Part shown: piece by piece, positions 1 through 10,436 of the stretch
How the letters are laid out: every line of letters starts with the position of its first letter
How positions within the stretch are numbered: the first letter of the stretch is position 1
Assembly: GCF_000189415.1 (NCBI RefSeq)
Contig: NC_015144.1
Coordinates: forward strand, 811,501 to 875,500
From: Weeksella virosa DSM 16922
GTDB taxonomy: Bacteria; Bacteroidota; Bacteroidia; Flavobacteriales; Weeksellaceae
Direction: 5' to 3'
DNA: 64,000 nucleotides
Translations under genes and position numbers: made by a program
The notes under the pieces: generated by a model
The model's database searches: none
What the model was told of the DNA's origin: nothing
Seen by the model: the letters and a program-made list of their open reading frames with translations, nothing else

Positions 1-838
<838 letters not shown>

Positions 839-1096
839 TTCTCAAGTGGCCTTCTATAAAAATTTTAAATATTAATGAATAATTCATAATAAATTGATTA
901 TAAAAAACCTGTAGTACACAACTAATTGTCGTGCTTGTTAATCTTACTCGTTAATTATTTTTTTCGATTTATCGTTTTATCGTCTTCTATATGCTTACTA
1001 TATTTAAATCAATTAAATAATAATTAATTATAGTAATTATTCCAGTATGTCAATGAACTTCTTCTATATCTTGATAGTAAATTACAAGATCTATTG
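839..1096 (-). other. Internal transcribed spacer between tRNA-Ala and 23S
   Basis: This is a very AT-rich stretch of about 260 bases with no tRNA and no coding potential seen. It should form one arm of the 23S processing stem, whose partner would lie beyond the left edge. Confidence 0.7.
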
Positions 1097-1170
1097 TGGA
1101 GAATATCGGAGTCGAACCGATGACCTCCTGCGTGCAAGGCAGGCGCTCTAGCCAGCTGAGCTAATTCCCC
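1097..1170 (-). tRNA. tRNA-Ala(TGC)
   Basis: The reverse complement folds as a 74-nt tRNA: acceptor GGGGAAT pairs with ATTCTCC and discriminator A, the anticodon loop is CTTGCAC giving TGC, and the T loop is TTCGACT. CCA is not encoded. It lies in the 16S-23S spacer, 21 bases from tRNA-Ile, the usual Ile-Ala order. Confidence 0.97.
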
Positions 1171-1191
1171 TCTTTTTAAGTGTTAACCTCG

Positions 1192-1265
1192 TAGTCTCAG
1201 GCAGACTCGAACTGCCGACCTCTACATTATCAGTGTAGCGCTCTAACCAGCTGAGCTATGAGACT
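1192..1265 (-). tRNA. tRNA-Ile(GAT)
   Basis: The reverse complement gives a 74-nt cloverleaf: acceptor AGTCTCA pairs with TGAGACT and discriminator A, anticodon stem CTACA/TGTAG, loop CTGATAA with anticodon GAT, and T loop TTCGAGT. CCA is not encoded. It is the first tRNA of the 16S-23S spacer. Confidence 0.97.
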
Positions 1266-1331
1266 CTTTCTAAACTCTAAAAAGAGCGGTCTTGTTTTAT
1301 ATATACATCCAACATAAATATAAAATATACC

Positions 1332-1353
1332 AATAAAGAAAAAAACCAAGCAA
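1332..1353 (-). other. 3' arm of the 16S pre-rRNA processing stem
   Basis: CCAAGCAA at 1346-1353 is the exact complement of TTGCTTGG at 2969-2976 on the other side of 16S. Pairing continues outwards with one wobble and a few mismatches. Paired arms flanking 16S are the normal RNase III processing site; this assignment is from complementarity only. Confidence 0.6.
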
Positions 1354-1395
1354 CAAATAGGTTGTTACGTAACTAACACATCGTATATACTCTAA

Positions 1396-2915
<1,520 letters not shown>

Positions 2916-2968
2916 AATATAAATTTCTTTATACGATACTGAAAAGCTACTCCAACTCTAATTGACGT

Positions 2969-2990
2969 TTGCTTGGCTTTATTTTTTCTT
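2969..2990 (-). other. 5' arm of the 16S pre-rRNA processing stem
   Basis: TTGCTTGG followed by CTTTATTTTTT lies about 54 bases upstream of the 16S 5' end in the transcript direction. It is complementary to 1332-1353 beyond the 3' end, so the two can close a stem around 16S. Confidence 0.6.
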
Positions 2991-3067
2991 CTTGTTATAT
3001 TGTGTCAAATAAACTCCTCAGTTGTTACGCATCACAAAAAAAATACCTTATTTTTCGTAAGCGAGTG

Positions 3068-3098
3068 CAAAGATAAGAATTAAATTTAATCTAACAAA
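3068..3098 (-). promoter_or_regulatory. rRNA promoter P1 (proximal), Bacteroidetes -33/-7 type
   Basis: On the minus strand, TTTG (3095-3098) is followed after 19 bases by TATCTTTG (3068-3075), a perfect TAnnTTTG -7 box. Transcription should start near 3061, about 145 bases ahead of 16S. The -7 box is followed by CAC, as in the distal promoter. Confidence 0.75.
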
Positions 3099-3213
3099 AG
3101 TTTTTGAAACTTTTTTTTGATTTTTTCAGAAGCCTTAACTCCTTCGACTTAATCCCTATATCCGCAATTTCAAAAAACCCTTACACAACTACTCTTCTCG
3201 TGTATTGGGAGTG

Positions 3214-3246
3214 CAAATATATGAACTCTAAAATGAATTAAACAAA
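3214..3246 (-). promoter_or_regulatory. rRNA promoter P2 (distal), Bacteroidetes -33/-7 type
   Basis: On the minus strand, TTTG (3243-3246), a 21-base spacer and TATATTTG (3214-3221) form a second full match to the Bacteroidetes housekeeping promoter. It sits about 148 bases upstream of P1 with the same TTTGCAC context, giving a tandem rRNA promoter pair. The 2916-3413 gap holds nothing else I can recognise. Confidence 0.75.
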
Positions 3247-3413
3247 TAAAAAATAACCTTTTTTTAAAGTTTTGTTCATATTACCTAAATATCAAATACT
3301 TACATCCTGAAATATTTCTAACTAAACCCTATTTCATCCTATCTCGAAAAGTTTTTACAATTTCTTTGTAACCTTTAGTTACCTCTTGCATCTTATAATT
3401 AGAACAACAAAGC

Positions 3414-3977
3414 GTGAATTTACTGAAGCGACATAATAATAAAGAAGCAAAACAAGTTGCAAGCCTGAAAACCGGATGTGCAAAAGCACAGAAAGAGGTT
3501 TTTGATTTGTATTCGCCCAAAATGCTAAGTATTTGCAAGGCGTACATCAGTGATTTTCATTATGCAGAAGATTGTTTGTTGAATGGATTTTGCAAAGTAT
3601 TCAATAGAATCGAGCAGTTTCAGGAGAAAGGAAGTTTTGAAGGTTGGATAAGGAAAATAATCGTCAACGAATGTTTGTCCTTTATAAGAAGCAATCAGAC
3701 GTTGTTTTTTTTGGACGAAAGTTTTTTGCCTCCGATCAGTGAAACCATAGATGATGAAGATATTTTCGAGTTTGATGTTCATCAACTTTTGGCATAACTG
3801 GATTATCCGTATCGATTGGTTTTTAATCTGTATGTGCTCGAGGATTATTCTCATCAAGAAATTACAGACCAACTCAACATCACGGTAAACACGAGCAAAA
3901 CCCAACTACATCGCGCGAAAGTTAAACTAAAAGAAATCGTCACACACCTCAACTACATTCGTCATGAAAAAGGATAA
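3414..3977 (+). pseudogene. ECF RNA polymerase sigma factor, interrupted by an in-frame TAA
   Basis: Reading from the GTG at 3414, the first 127 residues carry sigma region 2 (DLYSPKML, then AEDCLLNGFCKVF and EGWIRKIIVNEC). A TAA at 3795-3797 then stops the frame. The same frame continues without any shift through sigma region 4 (YRLVFNLYVLEDYSHQEI, then NTSKTQLHRAKVKLKEI) to a TAA at 3975-3977, for an intact length of about 187 residues. An in-frame stop lies at 3396-3398, so GTG is the only plausible start. The restored frame overlaps the next gene by 14 bases, as expected for a sigma/anti-sigma pair. A single base change (for example from CAA or GAA) would explain the stop; a sequencing error is also possible. 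Without region 4 the product should not recognise a -35 element. Confidence 0.85.
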
Positions 3978-4611
3978 ATTAGACCTATATATAAAGAAGC
4001 AACTAGAAGAAAGCACCATTGAGCCCAGCAAAACTGCTTGGAATCGACTGGAAGCGAGAATGGAATACTCTACCAAAACGACCCAAAATTTCTCTATGGT
4101 TTGGATGAGCGCAGCAGCGGTAATTGTTTTTGGAGTGATGATTGGATTATTTTGGATGAATAAGCAAACCGAAATCCAGCCGATGGAACTTACCCAAGAG
4201 AAGAAAACAAACGAAATCATCAACAATAGCGAAACAAAACCTACAGAAAAACAAGTTTTTCATCCTACCGAAAACTTTGTCAGTTCGACTGAAAAAAGCG
4301 AGCCGAAAGAAAACTCACATCCGAATCTAAAACAAAAACCAGAAGAGGAAGTATTGCTTTCGACTACCACCGAGTCACATGAACAAAGCAAAGATTCGTC
4401 GAACATCAAAATAGAAGTCGGAAAAGAACAAGAAAAACTTTTGGTGCATTCGTCGAGTGAGCAATCGTCTAGCGAGAATCCTCAGAAAGAAAAAAAGAAA
4501 AATTATGTTGATCCAGAAATGCTTTTGTATTCGATAGAAAATAAACAAAACATCGAAAAAAGCACAACACAAAGCGGGAATGCATTCATGATTTACAACT
4601 TCAATCGATAA
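3964..4611 (+). CDS. Single-pass membrane protein, putative anti-sigma factor
   Basis: The 215-residue product has a cytosolic-looking N-terminus of about 44 residues, one hydrophobic helix at about 45-65, and a long hydrophilic tail rich in Glu, Lys, Ser and Thr. It starts inside the 3' end of the ECF sigma frame and is followed by an outer-membrane protein gene, the classic place for an anti-sigma factor. I see no zinc-type HxxxCxxC motif, so the role rests on topology and position. If the sigma factor is really dead, this protein has lost its partner in this strain. Confidence 0.6.
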   Translation: MKKDKLDLYIKKQLEESTIEPSKTAWNRLEARMEYSTKTTQNFSMVWMSAAAVIVFGVMIGLFWMNKQTEIQPMELTQEKKTNEIINNSETKPTEKQVFHPTENFVSSTEKSEPKENSHPNLKQKPEEEVLLSTTTESHEQSKDSSNIKIEVGKEQEKLLVHSSSEQSSSENPQKEKKKNYVDPEMLLYSIENKQNIEKSTTQSGNAFMIYNFNR

Positions 4612-4651
4612 AAGAAAAATTACTAATAAATAAAAAAATAAACCCGAGAAT

Positions 4652-5707
4652 ATGATAAAAAAATTTATTGTACTAAGCATGCTGTGTCTTTTTGGTATGC
4701 AAATAAATGCGCAAAGAATTTCGATTGACCTGAACAATGAAAAGGTGTACGATGAAAAAGTGAGTCCGAAAGTGAAAGAAGAAATCGAAGTATTTTCTAC
4801 ACAAATCAAAGATATTGTGAATAAAGAGAAAGTAAAAATGGATGAAGAAATTGCAAAAGTAAATCTGCAATTATCGGAAAAGAAAATCACGGAAACACAA
4901 GCAGACGAAGAAAAAAAGGCGATTGCCGAACGTTATGCAGAACAAATCAATACCAAAATTACTTCTTTAGGATTTGACTTGGACGATGTGATAAAAAAGC
5001 AAGTGAATTATGCGATCATGGGAAAAACAGAACCTTTGAGCGAAAAAACAATTTCTAATCTGAAAAAGAAATATCGTTCGGTAAACGAACTCAACGGTTA
5101 TATGTCTTGGGGAATTATGAGTTTTGCCAACAATGACAACGAAAAACTCAACCAACATCTTGGCTTCTCGAGCAACTTAGAAGCTGGCTTGGTGTATCAT
5201 CGACAATTCAACCGAACGTCTCCTTTCGAACTATTGACAGGTTTGGTCATGTCTTGGCGAACAATCCGTTTTGATGATAATCGCTACCTAACAAGAGAAG
5301 CGGACGGAAACGTAGATTTAATAGCTTCGACCGAATCGCTGAGCAAAAGTAAATTACGCGCCACTTACCTTATGGTACCTATTGGCGTAAAATACCACAT
5401 GACTAGCAAATTGAAAGCGATTGGTGATGATTTTCAATATCGAAACATCAATAAAGGGCTTGCAGTAGGATTTAATCTCTACGGCGGTGCGAAAATATCC
5501 AACAATAATATCGTGAAAAGCGATCTGATAAAACAACGAGATAAAGACACCAATTACAACCTAAATCCTTTTGTTTACGGAGCTCAAGTAACACTTGCAT
5601 TGAATTCGGTTAATATTTTTGCTCGTCAAGATTTCAGTTCATATTTCAAAGATAATACTTTCGATGACCGTAGAATGCTTCAATTTGGTTTGAATTTCGG
5701 TTTTTAG
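4652..5707 (+). CDS. Outer-membrane beta-barrel family protein with N-terminal coiled coil
   Basis: The 351-residue product starts with a signal peptide (cleavage expected after INA, leaving Gln first). Residues about 30-95 are Lys/Glu-rich and predicted to be helical, possibly coiled coil. The remainder alternates polar and aromatic residues in the manner of a beta barrel and ends in Phe (LQFGLNFGF), a typical barrel C-terminus. It is the last gene of the sigma/anti-sigma cassette, 40 bases after it, and may be the regulon target. Substrate or function is unknown. Confidence 0.65.
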   Translation: MIKKFIVLSMLCLFGMQINAQRISIDLNNEKVYDEKVSPKVKEEIEVFSTQIKDIVNKEKVKMDEEIAKVNLQLSEKKITETQADEEKKAIAERYAEQINTKITSLGFDLDDVIKKQVNYAIMGKTEPLSEKTISNLKKKYRSVNELNGYMSWGIMSFANNDNEKLNQHLGFSSNLEAGLVYHRQFNRTSPFELLTGLVMSWRTIRFDDNRYLTREADGNVDLIASTESLSKSKLRATYLMVPIGVKYHMTSKLKAIGDDFQYRNINKGLAVGFNLYGGAKISNNNIVKSDLIKQRDKDTNYNLNPFVYGAQVTLALNSVNIFARQDFSSYFKDNTFDDRRMLQFGLNFGF

Positions 5708-5730
5708 AAAAATTCGTTTTTAATCAAAAA

Positions 5731-5757
5731 AGTTCTTCATCTCTGAAGAACTTTTTT
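5731..5757. terminator. Bidirectional intrinsic terminator
   Basis: AGTTCTTCA (5731-5739) and TGAAGAACT (5744-5752) form a perfect stem with a 4-base loop, flanked by A and T tracts on both sides. It sits between the rightward barrel gene and the leftward small membrane protein gene and can serve both. Confidence 0.8.
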
Positions 5758-5765
5758 GCTTTTTA

Positions 5766-6041
5766 TTATTTTTTTTGATTTCTAATAATCAACAATATAT
5801 GTTGAACCATTAACACAGACCCAATGCATAGTAAGAATGTAAAACCAGTGTAAATGACAATTGTTTTGAAATCTGAACCAATCTGATTGAACAATATCCA
5901 CCCCACCACAGTTCCTATAATTTGCATCACAGCACTTTGTAGGCCAATCGAATTTAATTGTTTCCTTTCTTTGGCTCGAAATCCCATAAAAAGCTGGTAT
6001 AGCACTGGGAGAAGCAAGAATACAAAAACGAGTATATTCAT
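5766..6041 (-). CDS. Small integral membrane protein of unknown function
   Basis: The 91-residue product has about three hydrophobic helices (residues 1-19, about 36-52 and 60-83) separated by short basic loops, and a basic C-terminus. I do not recognise the family. It lies 29 bases downstream of the cysteine-cluster gene in the same direction, so it is probably co-transcribed, and it ends at the shared terminator. The length and clean spacing support a real gene. Confidence 0.6.
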   Translation of the reverse strand: MNILVFVFLLLPVLYQLFMGFRAKERKQLNSIGLQSAVMQIIGTVVGWILFNQIGSDFKTIVIYTGFTFLLCIGSVLMVQHILLIIRNQKK

Positions 6042-6070
6042 CTAAAATGTTATTTTTTTGATTATTTTTT

Positions 6071-6559
6071 TTAAACCTTCATCTCTTTCATCATTTGTTC
6101 AACAACTTCGTAAGTTGCTGGACAAATCAAATTGTTTTTGAGGGTTAAATGATTGATTTGATGAAACTTCTTACGGTCTGTATGCGGATATTCTTTACAC
6201 GCTTTCGGTCGATCTTCGTACACCAAACAATAGTTTTCTGAATCTAAAAACGGACAAGGCAATTGTTGTAACACATAATCATTATCCTCATCTATTCTAA
6301 GATATTTCTCGATGAACAGACTTGGTTTCATTCGAAAAACTTTTGCCAAACGTTCGATATCTTTTTGGGTAAAAAGCGGTCCGGTCGTTTTGCAACAATT
6401 TGCACAAGACAAACAATCTATCCGATCGAAAACTTCATCATGTATATTTTGCATCTGCTGATCCAAATTCTTGGGTGGCTTCTTTTTTAGCTTTGCTAAA
6501 AAAGCTTTGTGTTCTGCCTGCTTCTGACGTGCTTTCTGGTAGTATTCTTCTAAATTCAT
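6071..6559 (-). CDS. YkgJ-family cysteine-cluster protein
   Basis: The 162-residue product has the YkgJ/UPF0153-type signature CxxCxxCC (Cys49, 52, 55, 56), followed by further cysteines at 102, 111 and 121, the last within RPKACKEYPH. The family is thought to bind zinc or an iron-sulfur cluster, and no firm biochemical role is known to me. It starts 91 bases after the stop of HMG-CoA reductase and may be read from the same promoter. The N-terminal 40 residues are basic and helical. Confidence 0.75.
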   Translation of the reverse strand: MNLEEYYQKARQKQAEHKAFLAKLKKKPPKNLDQQMQNIHDEVFDRIDCLSCANCCKTTGPLFTQKDIERLAKVFRMKPSLFIEKYLRIDEDNDYVLQQLPCPFLDSENYCLVYEDRPKACKEYPHTDRKKFHQINHLTLKNNLICPATYEVVEQMMKEMKV

Positions 6560-6650
6560 GCAATAATCTCAATCGGTTCATCCCCTCCTATCATCTGGAG
6601 AATTTCCAACAGTTATGCTCTTTTATAATTATTTAATTTTACTAGAATGA

Positions 6651-8006
6651 TTAGTTCGCTTTTTTTATTTCATTAGGATGATTTACTCCTCTCAATCTAC
6701 AAAACTCATTGATCACCGCATGGTGAGAAACTGTCTTATCTTTGAAATAATTCACAAAATAATGCTTCTCTTCTTCAGTTGCCTCTAATTGATTCAAGAT
6801 ATTCATCAAATGCATTTTCATGTGTCCTTTTTGGATTCCTGTTGTGACCAACGAGCGTAGTGCACCAAAATTCTGAGCCAAACCTGCAACAGCAATAAAG
6901 CCCATCAATTCTTTGGCATTTGGTTTACCTAAAATATCCAACGCTAATTTCACCAACGGATGCAAAGAAGTTAATCCACCAATTGTGCCAACAGCTATAG
7001 GCAAATCGATCCAAAACCTAAAAATTCCATCTTTCACTTCGCAATGCGTCAACGACGAATATTTACCATCTTTCGCAGCGTATGTATGCGCACAAGCTTC
7101 CACCGCTCGGAAATCGTTTCCGGTTGCAATCACTACTGCATCACAACCATTCATTATTCCTTTATTATGCGTTGTTGCACGGTAAGGTTCTATTTCTGCA
7201 ATGCGAACTGCTCGGGTAAATTTCTCAACAAACTCTTCGGCCAAAACGTTTCCGTCTTTTAGTTCTTCTACCGCACAAGAAACCTCTGCACGTACGATAC
7301 AATCGGGTGTATAATTCGATAAAATACACATCACAACTTGTAGAGAATCTTTTTCTTCGGCAGTAAATTCGGTTGCCATAGCCATTTCGTTTTCCATGGT
7401 TTTAGCAAATTGTTCTAAACACGAATTGATGAAGTTAGCGCCCATCGAATCTACCGTTTCGAATGATGCTTTGAGTTGGAAATAATCTTCTAACTCATCT
7501 GTTTTATCAACAAGTTCTATCGACATAATTCCCCCTCCACGAGCGCGCATATTGTGGGTAATCTCGTTGGTTTCTTCGATTAGTTTTTCTCGCAAATGTT
7601 TTTCGAAAAAGGACGTTAATTTTTCTTTATTTCCTGTGAACATAAAATGTACATGTCCTAATTTAGTGGTCGATAAAACCTCTGTTTTGAATCCGCCACG
7701 ATTCAACCAAAACTTAGCCGCTTTTGAGGCAGCAGCAACGACAGAAGACTCTTCAATCGCCATAGGAATTGTATACAGTCGATTATTGACAAGAAAATTA
7801 GGAGCAAGACCGAAAGGCATATAAAAATTAGAAACAGTATTTTCCGAAAACTCGTCGTGCAATTGTTGCAAAGCTTCGTCTGTATTCCAGTATTGCTTAA
7901 GAGTTTCGATGGCTTTCTTTTCTCCTTGTAGAAATTCGTTTACCAACCATTCTATCTTTCCTTCTTTAGAAAGCTTCGAGAAGCCTTCGATCGGTTGTTT
8001 GTTCAT
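6651..8006 (-). CDS. Hydroxymethylglutaryl-CoA reductase, class II
   Basis: This enzyme interconverts HMG-CoA and mevalonate; in flavobacteria it is expected to supply mevalonate for isoprenoid synthesis. From the ATG at 8006 the protein has 451 residues. Counterparts of all four Pseudomonas mevalonii catalytic residues are visible: Glu85/86 in IEESSVVAAAS, Lys282 in HNKGIMNG, Asp298 in ATGND and His395 in GHMKMH, together with RARGGGI, DSMGAN and GTIGG. The frame stays open to a TTG at 8090, but a promoter lies inside that extension (8054-8085), so 8006 is preferred. No other mevalonate-pathway gene is in the window. Confidence 0.93.
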   Translation of the reverse strand: MNKQPIEGFSKLSKEGKIEWLVNEFLQGEKKAIETLKQYWNTDEALQQLHDEFSENTVSNFYMPFGLAPNFLVNNRLYTIPMAIEESSVVAAASKAAKFWLNRGGFKTEVLSTTKLGHVHFMFTGNKEKLTSFFEKHLREKLIEETNEITHNMRARGGGIMSIELVDKTDELEDYFQLKASFETVDSMGANFINSCLEQFAKTMENEMAMATEFTAEEKDSLQVVMCILSNYTPDCIVRAEVSCAVEELKDGNVLAEEFVEKFTRAVRIAEIEPYRATTHNKGIMNGCDAVVIATGNDFRAVEACAHTYAAKDGKYSSLTHCEVKDGIFRFWIDLPIAVGTIGGLTSLHPLVKLALDILGKPNAKELMGFIAVAGLAQNFGALRSLVTTGIQKGHMKMHLMNILNQLEATEEEKHYFVNYFKDKTVSHHAVINEFCRLRGVNHPNEIKKAN

Positions 8007-8053
8007 AAAGGTGTTTTTTTTATGCAAAAATAAGAAGTCTCTTTCAATTAGAT

Positions 8054-8085
8054 CAAAACTATAAAGACTTATTATTCTATTCAAA
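8054..8085 (-). promoter_or_regulatory. Promoter of the HMG-CoA reductase gene (-33/-7 type)
   Basis: On the minus strand TTTG (8082-8085), 20 bases, then TAGTTTTG (8054-8061) match the Bacteroidetes consensus. The predicted start near 8047 leaves a leader of about 40 bases to the ATG at 8006. Confidence 0.65.
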
Positions 8086-8170
8086 TCCAATGCTAAAATT
8101 AGAACATTAAACTATGATATCCATGATATTTTTATATATTTGATAGTTTCTAAAGAATTTTCTAAGACAA

Positions 8171-10330
8171 ATGATGAAAAATATTCTGACCATATTTTGT
8201 TTCATTTCTGCCGGCTTATATGCTTACGGACAAACAATTACTGTAGACAAAATCTACACTGGTCGATACTCTGAGAAAGGATTATACAACATTTTACCCA
8301 TGCAAAACGGTGAAGATTACACCACGTTAACGTCGCAAGGAATCCTAAAAAATGCTTACACAAAAGTGGCAAACAACTCTACTGCGAGCTATGAAATTAC
8401 GGGAAAATACGATAACTACACTTATTCTAAGGACGAAAGATACATTCTTTTACAAAGCAATACGAAGCCAATTTACCGAAGATCGTTTACTGCTACGTTC
8501 GAGGTGTATGATAAACAAAACAAGAAAAAAGTAAAAGTTTTTGGTGGTAAACCCATTCAAGAGCCACTTTTATCGCCCGACAACAGCAAGATTGCTTTTG
8601 TGTACGAAAATAATTTATACTACCAGAATCTAGATAATTTACAAACGACTCAAGTTACACAAGACGGAGAAAAAAATAAAATTATCAACGGGATAAATGA
8701 TTGGGTTTGGGAAGAAGAATTTGGCTTTGTTCGCAATTTCGATTGGAATAGTGACGCTTCTGCTTTGGCTTTTGTTCGTTTGGATGAGCAAAAAGTGAAA
8801 GAAGTTTCCTTACCGATTTATTACAACAATTTGTATCCGAAAGAAATGCGATTCAAATACCCAAAAGCAGGAGAAGATAATTCATTAGCGAGTTTGCATG
8901 TGTATCATTTAGCCGATAAAAAAATAACGACTGTTGATCTTTCTTCGGTAGAAAATTATTATCTCCCAAAAATAAAATTTACTCCTCAAAAGGATGTACT
9001 TTCGGTGGTGAGCAGTAATCGTCATCAGAACAAAGTCGATATTTCGCTGTATTCGCTAAAAGACAATAAAATCCAAAAATTATTTACCGAAACCGATAAT
9101 GCATGGATAGAAACCGATCAGCTCGACTTAGAATTTTTGCCCGACAATTCTTTTATTTGGGCTTCTGAGCGCGACGGAAATCGTCATTATTATTGGTATA
9201 ATGCCAAAGGAAAACTCATCAATCAAATTACCAAAGGAGATTGGGAAGTGACAGATTTTTATGGTTTTGATGAAAAAAGCAAAACTTTGTATTTTCAGGC
9301 AAATGCATTTAACGGAAAAAGAACTTCTACCGAAAGACAAATTTATTCGATTGAGATGAACGGTAAAAATCTCAAAATGCTTTCGAAAGAGGTTGGGACA
9401 AACTCGGCTCGTTTCAGTGCAGACTATCGTTATTTCATTCAAACATTTTCATCGGTTAATCAACCAAAAATCATCAGTCTTATCGAGACTAAGAGTGGAA
9501 AAAATTTAGGAACGATAATCGACAACTCATCTATAAAAAATGTATATGCAACAGACAATGCCGGTAGCAAAGAACTTTTTACTTTGACAGCGGCTAATGG
9601 ACAAGATCTCAATGCATATATCATAAAACCAAAAGATTTCGATCCTACCAAAAAATACCCTGTACTAATGTATCAATACAGTGGACCAGGCTCTCAGACA
9701 ATCGCAAATACATGGCACAACGCAAATGATCAATGGCACATGCTTTTGGCACAGAAAAGTTATTTGGTTGTAGCTGTAGATGGGCGTGGTACTGGTTTCA
9801 GAGGTGCGAAGTTTAAAAAACAAACCTATTTACAACTAGGGAAATACGAGGTAGAAGACCAGATTGCAGCCGCACAAGCTTTGGCAAAATTACCCTATAT
9901 AGACGCTTCGCGTATCGGAATTTGGGGTTGGAGTTATGGTGGTTTTATGGCATCGAATGTATTGTTCAAGGGTAACGACACCTTCAGGATGGCTATTGCA
10001 GTTGCTCCGGTAACCAATTGGCGATTTTACGACACAGTGTATACAGAACGATTTATGAGAACTCCACAAGAAAACACCAGTGGTTATGATGATAACTCGC
10101 CAATAAATCATGTGGATAAATTCTTGAAAGGAAACTTGCTTTTGGTGCATGGAACGGCCGACGACAATGTTCATGTACAAAATACATACGAACTAGCAGA
10201 AGCATTGACTCAAGCCAACAAACAGTTTAGTATGCATATTTATACCGATAAAAACCACGGAATTTATGGTGGAAAAACGCGTATACAACTATACGATATG
10301 ATGACCAACTATATCCTCGAAAACTTATAA
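8171..10330 (+). CDS. S9-family prolyl dipeptidyl peptidase (DPP-IV type), secreted
   Basis: The 719-residue product has a signal peptide ending near AYG with Gln next, an N-terminal DPP-IV beta-propeller domain (to about residue 450) and a C-terminal alpha/beta hydrolase domain. The catalytic Ser is in GWSYGG (about 588), the Asp in HGTADDNVH (about 662) and the His in KNHGIYGG (about 697). The propeller carries a double-Glu motif (WEEEFGF) of the kind that binds the substrate amino terminus. It should remove X-Pro dipeptides from peptides outside the inner membrane. Three POT carriers follow directly. A TATATTTG box at 8135-8142 could be its -7 element, but no -33 TTG is seen. Confidence 0.92.
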   Translation: MMKNILTIFCFISAGLYAYGQTITVDKIYTGRYSEKGLYNILPMQNGEDYTTLTSQGILKNAYTKVANNSTASYEITGKYDNYTYSKDERYILLQSNTKPIYRRSFTATFEVYDKQNKKKVKVFGGKPIQEPLLSPDNSKIAFVYENNLYYQNLDNLQTTQVTQDGEKNKIINGINDWVWEEEFGFVRNFDWNSDASALAFVRLDEQKVKEVSLPIYYNNLYPKEMRFKYPKAGEDNSLASLHVYHLADKKITTVDLSSVENYYLPKIKFTPQKDVLSVVSSNRHQNKVDISLYSLKDNKIQKLFTETDNAWIETDQLDLEFLPDNSFIWASERDGNRHYYWYNAKGKLINQITKGDWEVTDFYGFDEKSKTLYFQANAFNGKRTSTERQIYSIEMNGKNLKMLSKEVGTNSARFSADYRYFIQTFSSVNQPKIISLIETKSGKNLGTIIDNSSIKNVYATDNAGSKELFTLTAANGQDLNAYIIKPKDFDPTKKYPVLMYQYSGPGSQTIANTWHNANDQWHMLLAQKSYLVVAVDGRGTGFRGAKFKKQTYLQLGKYEVEDQIAAAQALAKLPYIDASRIGIWGWSYGGFMASNVLFKGNDTFRMAIAVAPVTNWRFYDTVYTERFMRTPQENTSGYDDNSPINHVDKFLKGNLLLVHGTADDNVHVQNTYELAEALTQANKQFSMHIYTDKNHGIYGGKTRIQLYDMMTNYILENL

Positions 10331-10436
10331 GCTCATTGCATAAAAACTAATTCTCACCCAGAAAAAAGCTTTAACCCATTAATCCACAATAGTTTTCGAA
10401 ACAAAAAATAAAAATCAATAATATAAATTTAATATA

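Noticed and set aside
1277-1288. boxA-like GCTCTTTTTAG ahead of tRNA-Ile
   Set aside because: It resembles the antitermination boxA core (GCTCTTTA), but the match is partial and the accompanying boxC and leader copy are not seen; too weak to list.
3329-3547. 72-residue minus-strand frame across the sigma gene start
   Set aside because: It overlaps the sigma factor coding region antisense and shows no family features.
4375-4890. 171-residue open frame antisense to the anti-sigma and barrel genes
   Set aside because: Its Phe/Ser-rich composition is the mirror of Lys/Glu-rich coding sequence; a shadow frame.
8007-8090. N-terminal extension of HMG-CoA reductase from a TTG
   Set aside because: A good promoter lies within it and the ATG at 8006 gives the family-type start.
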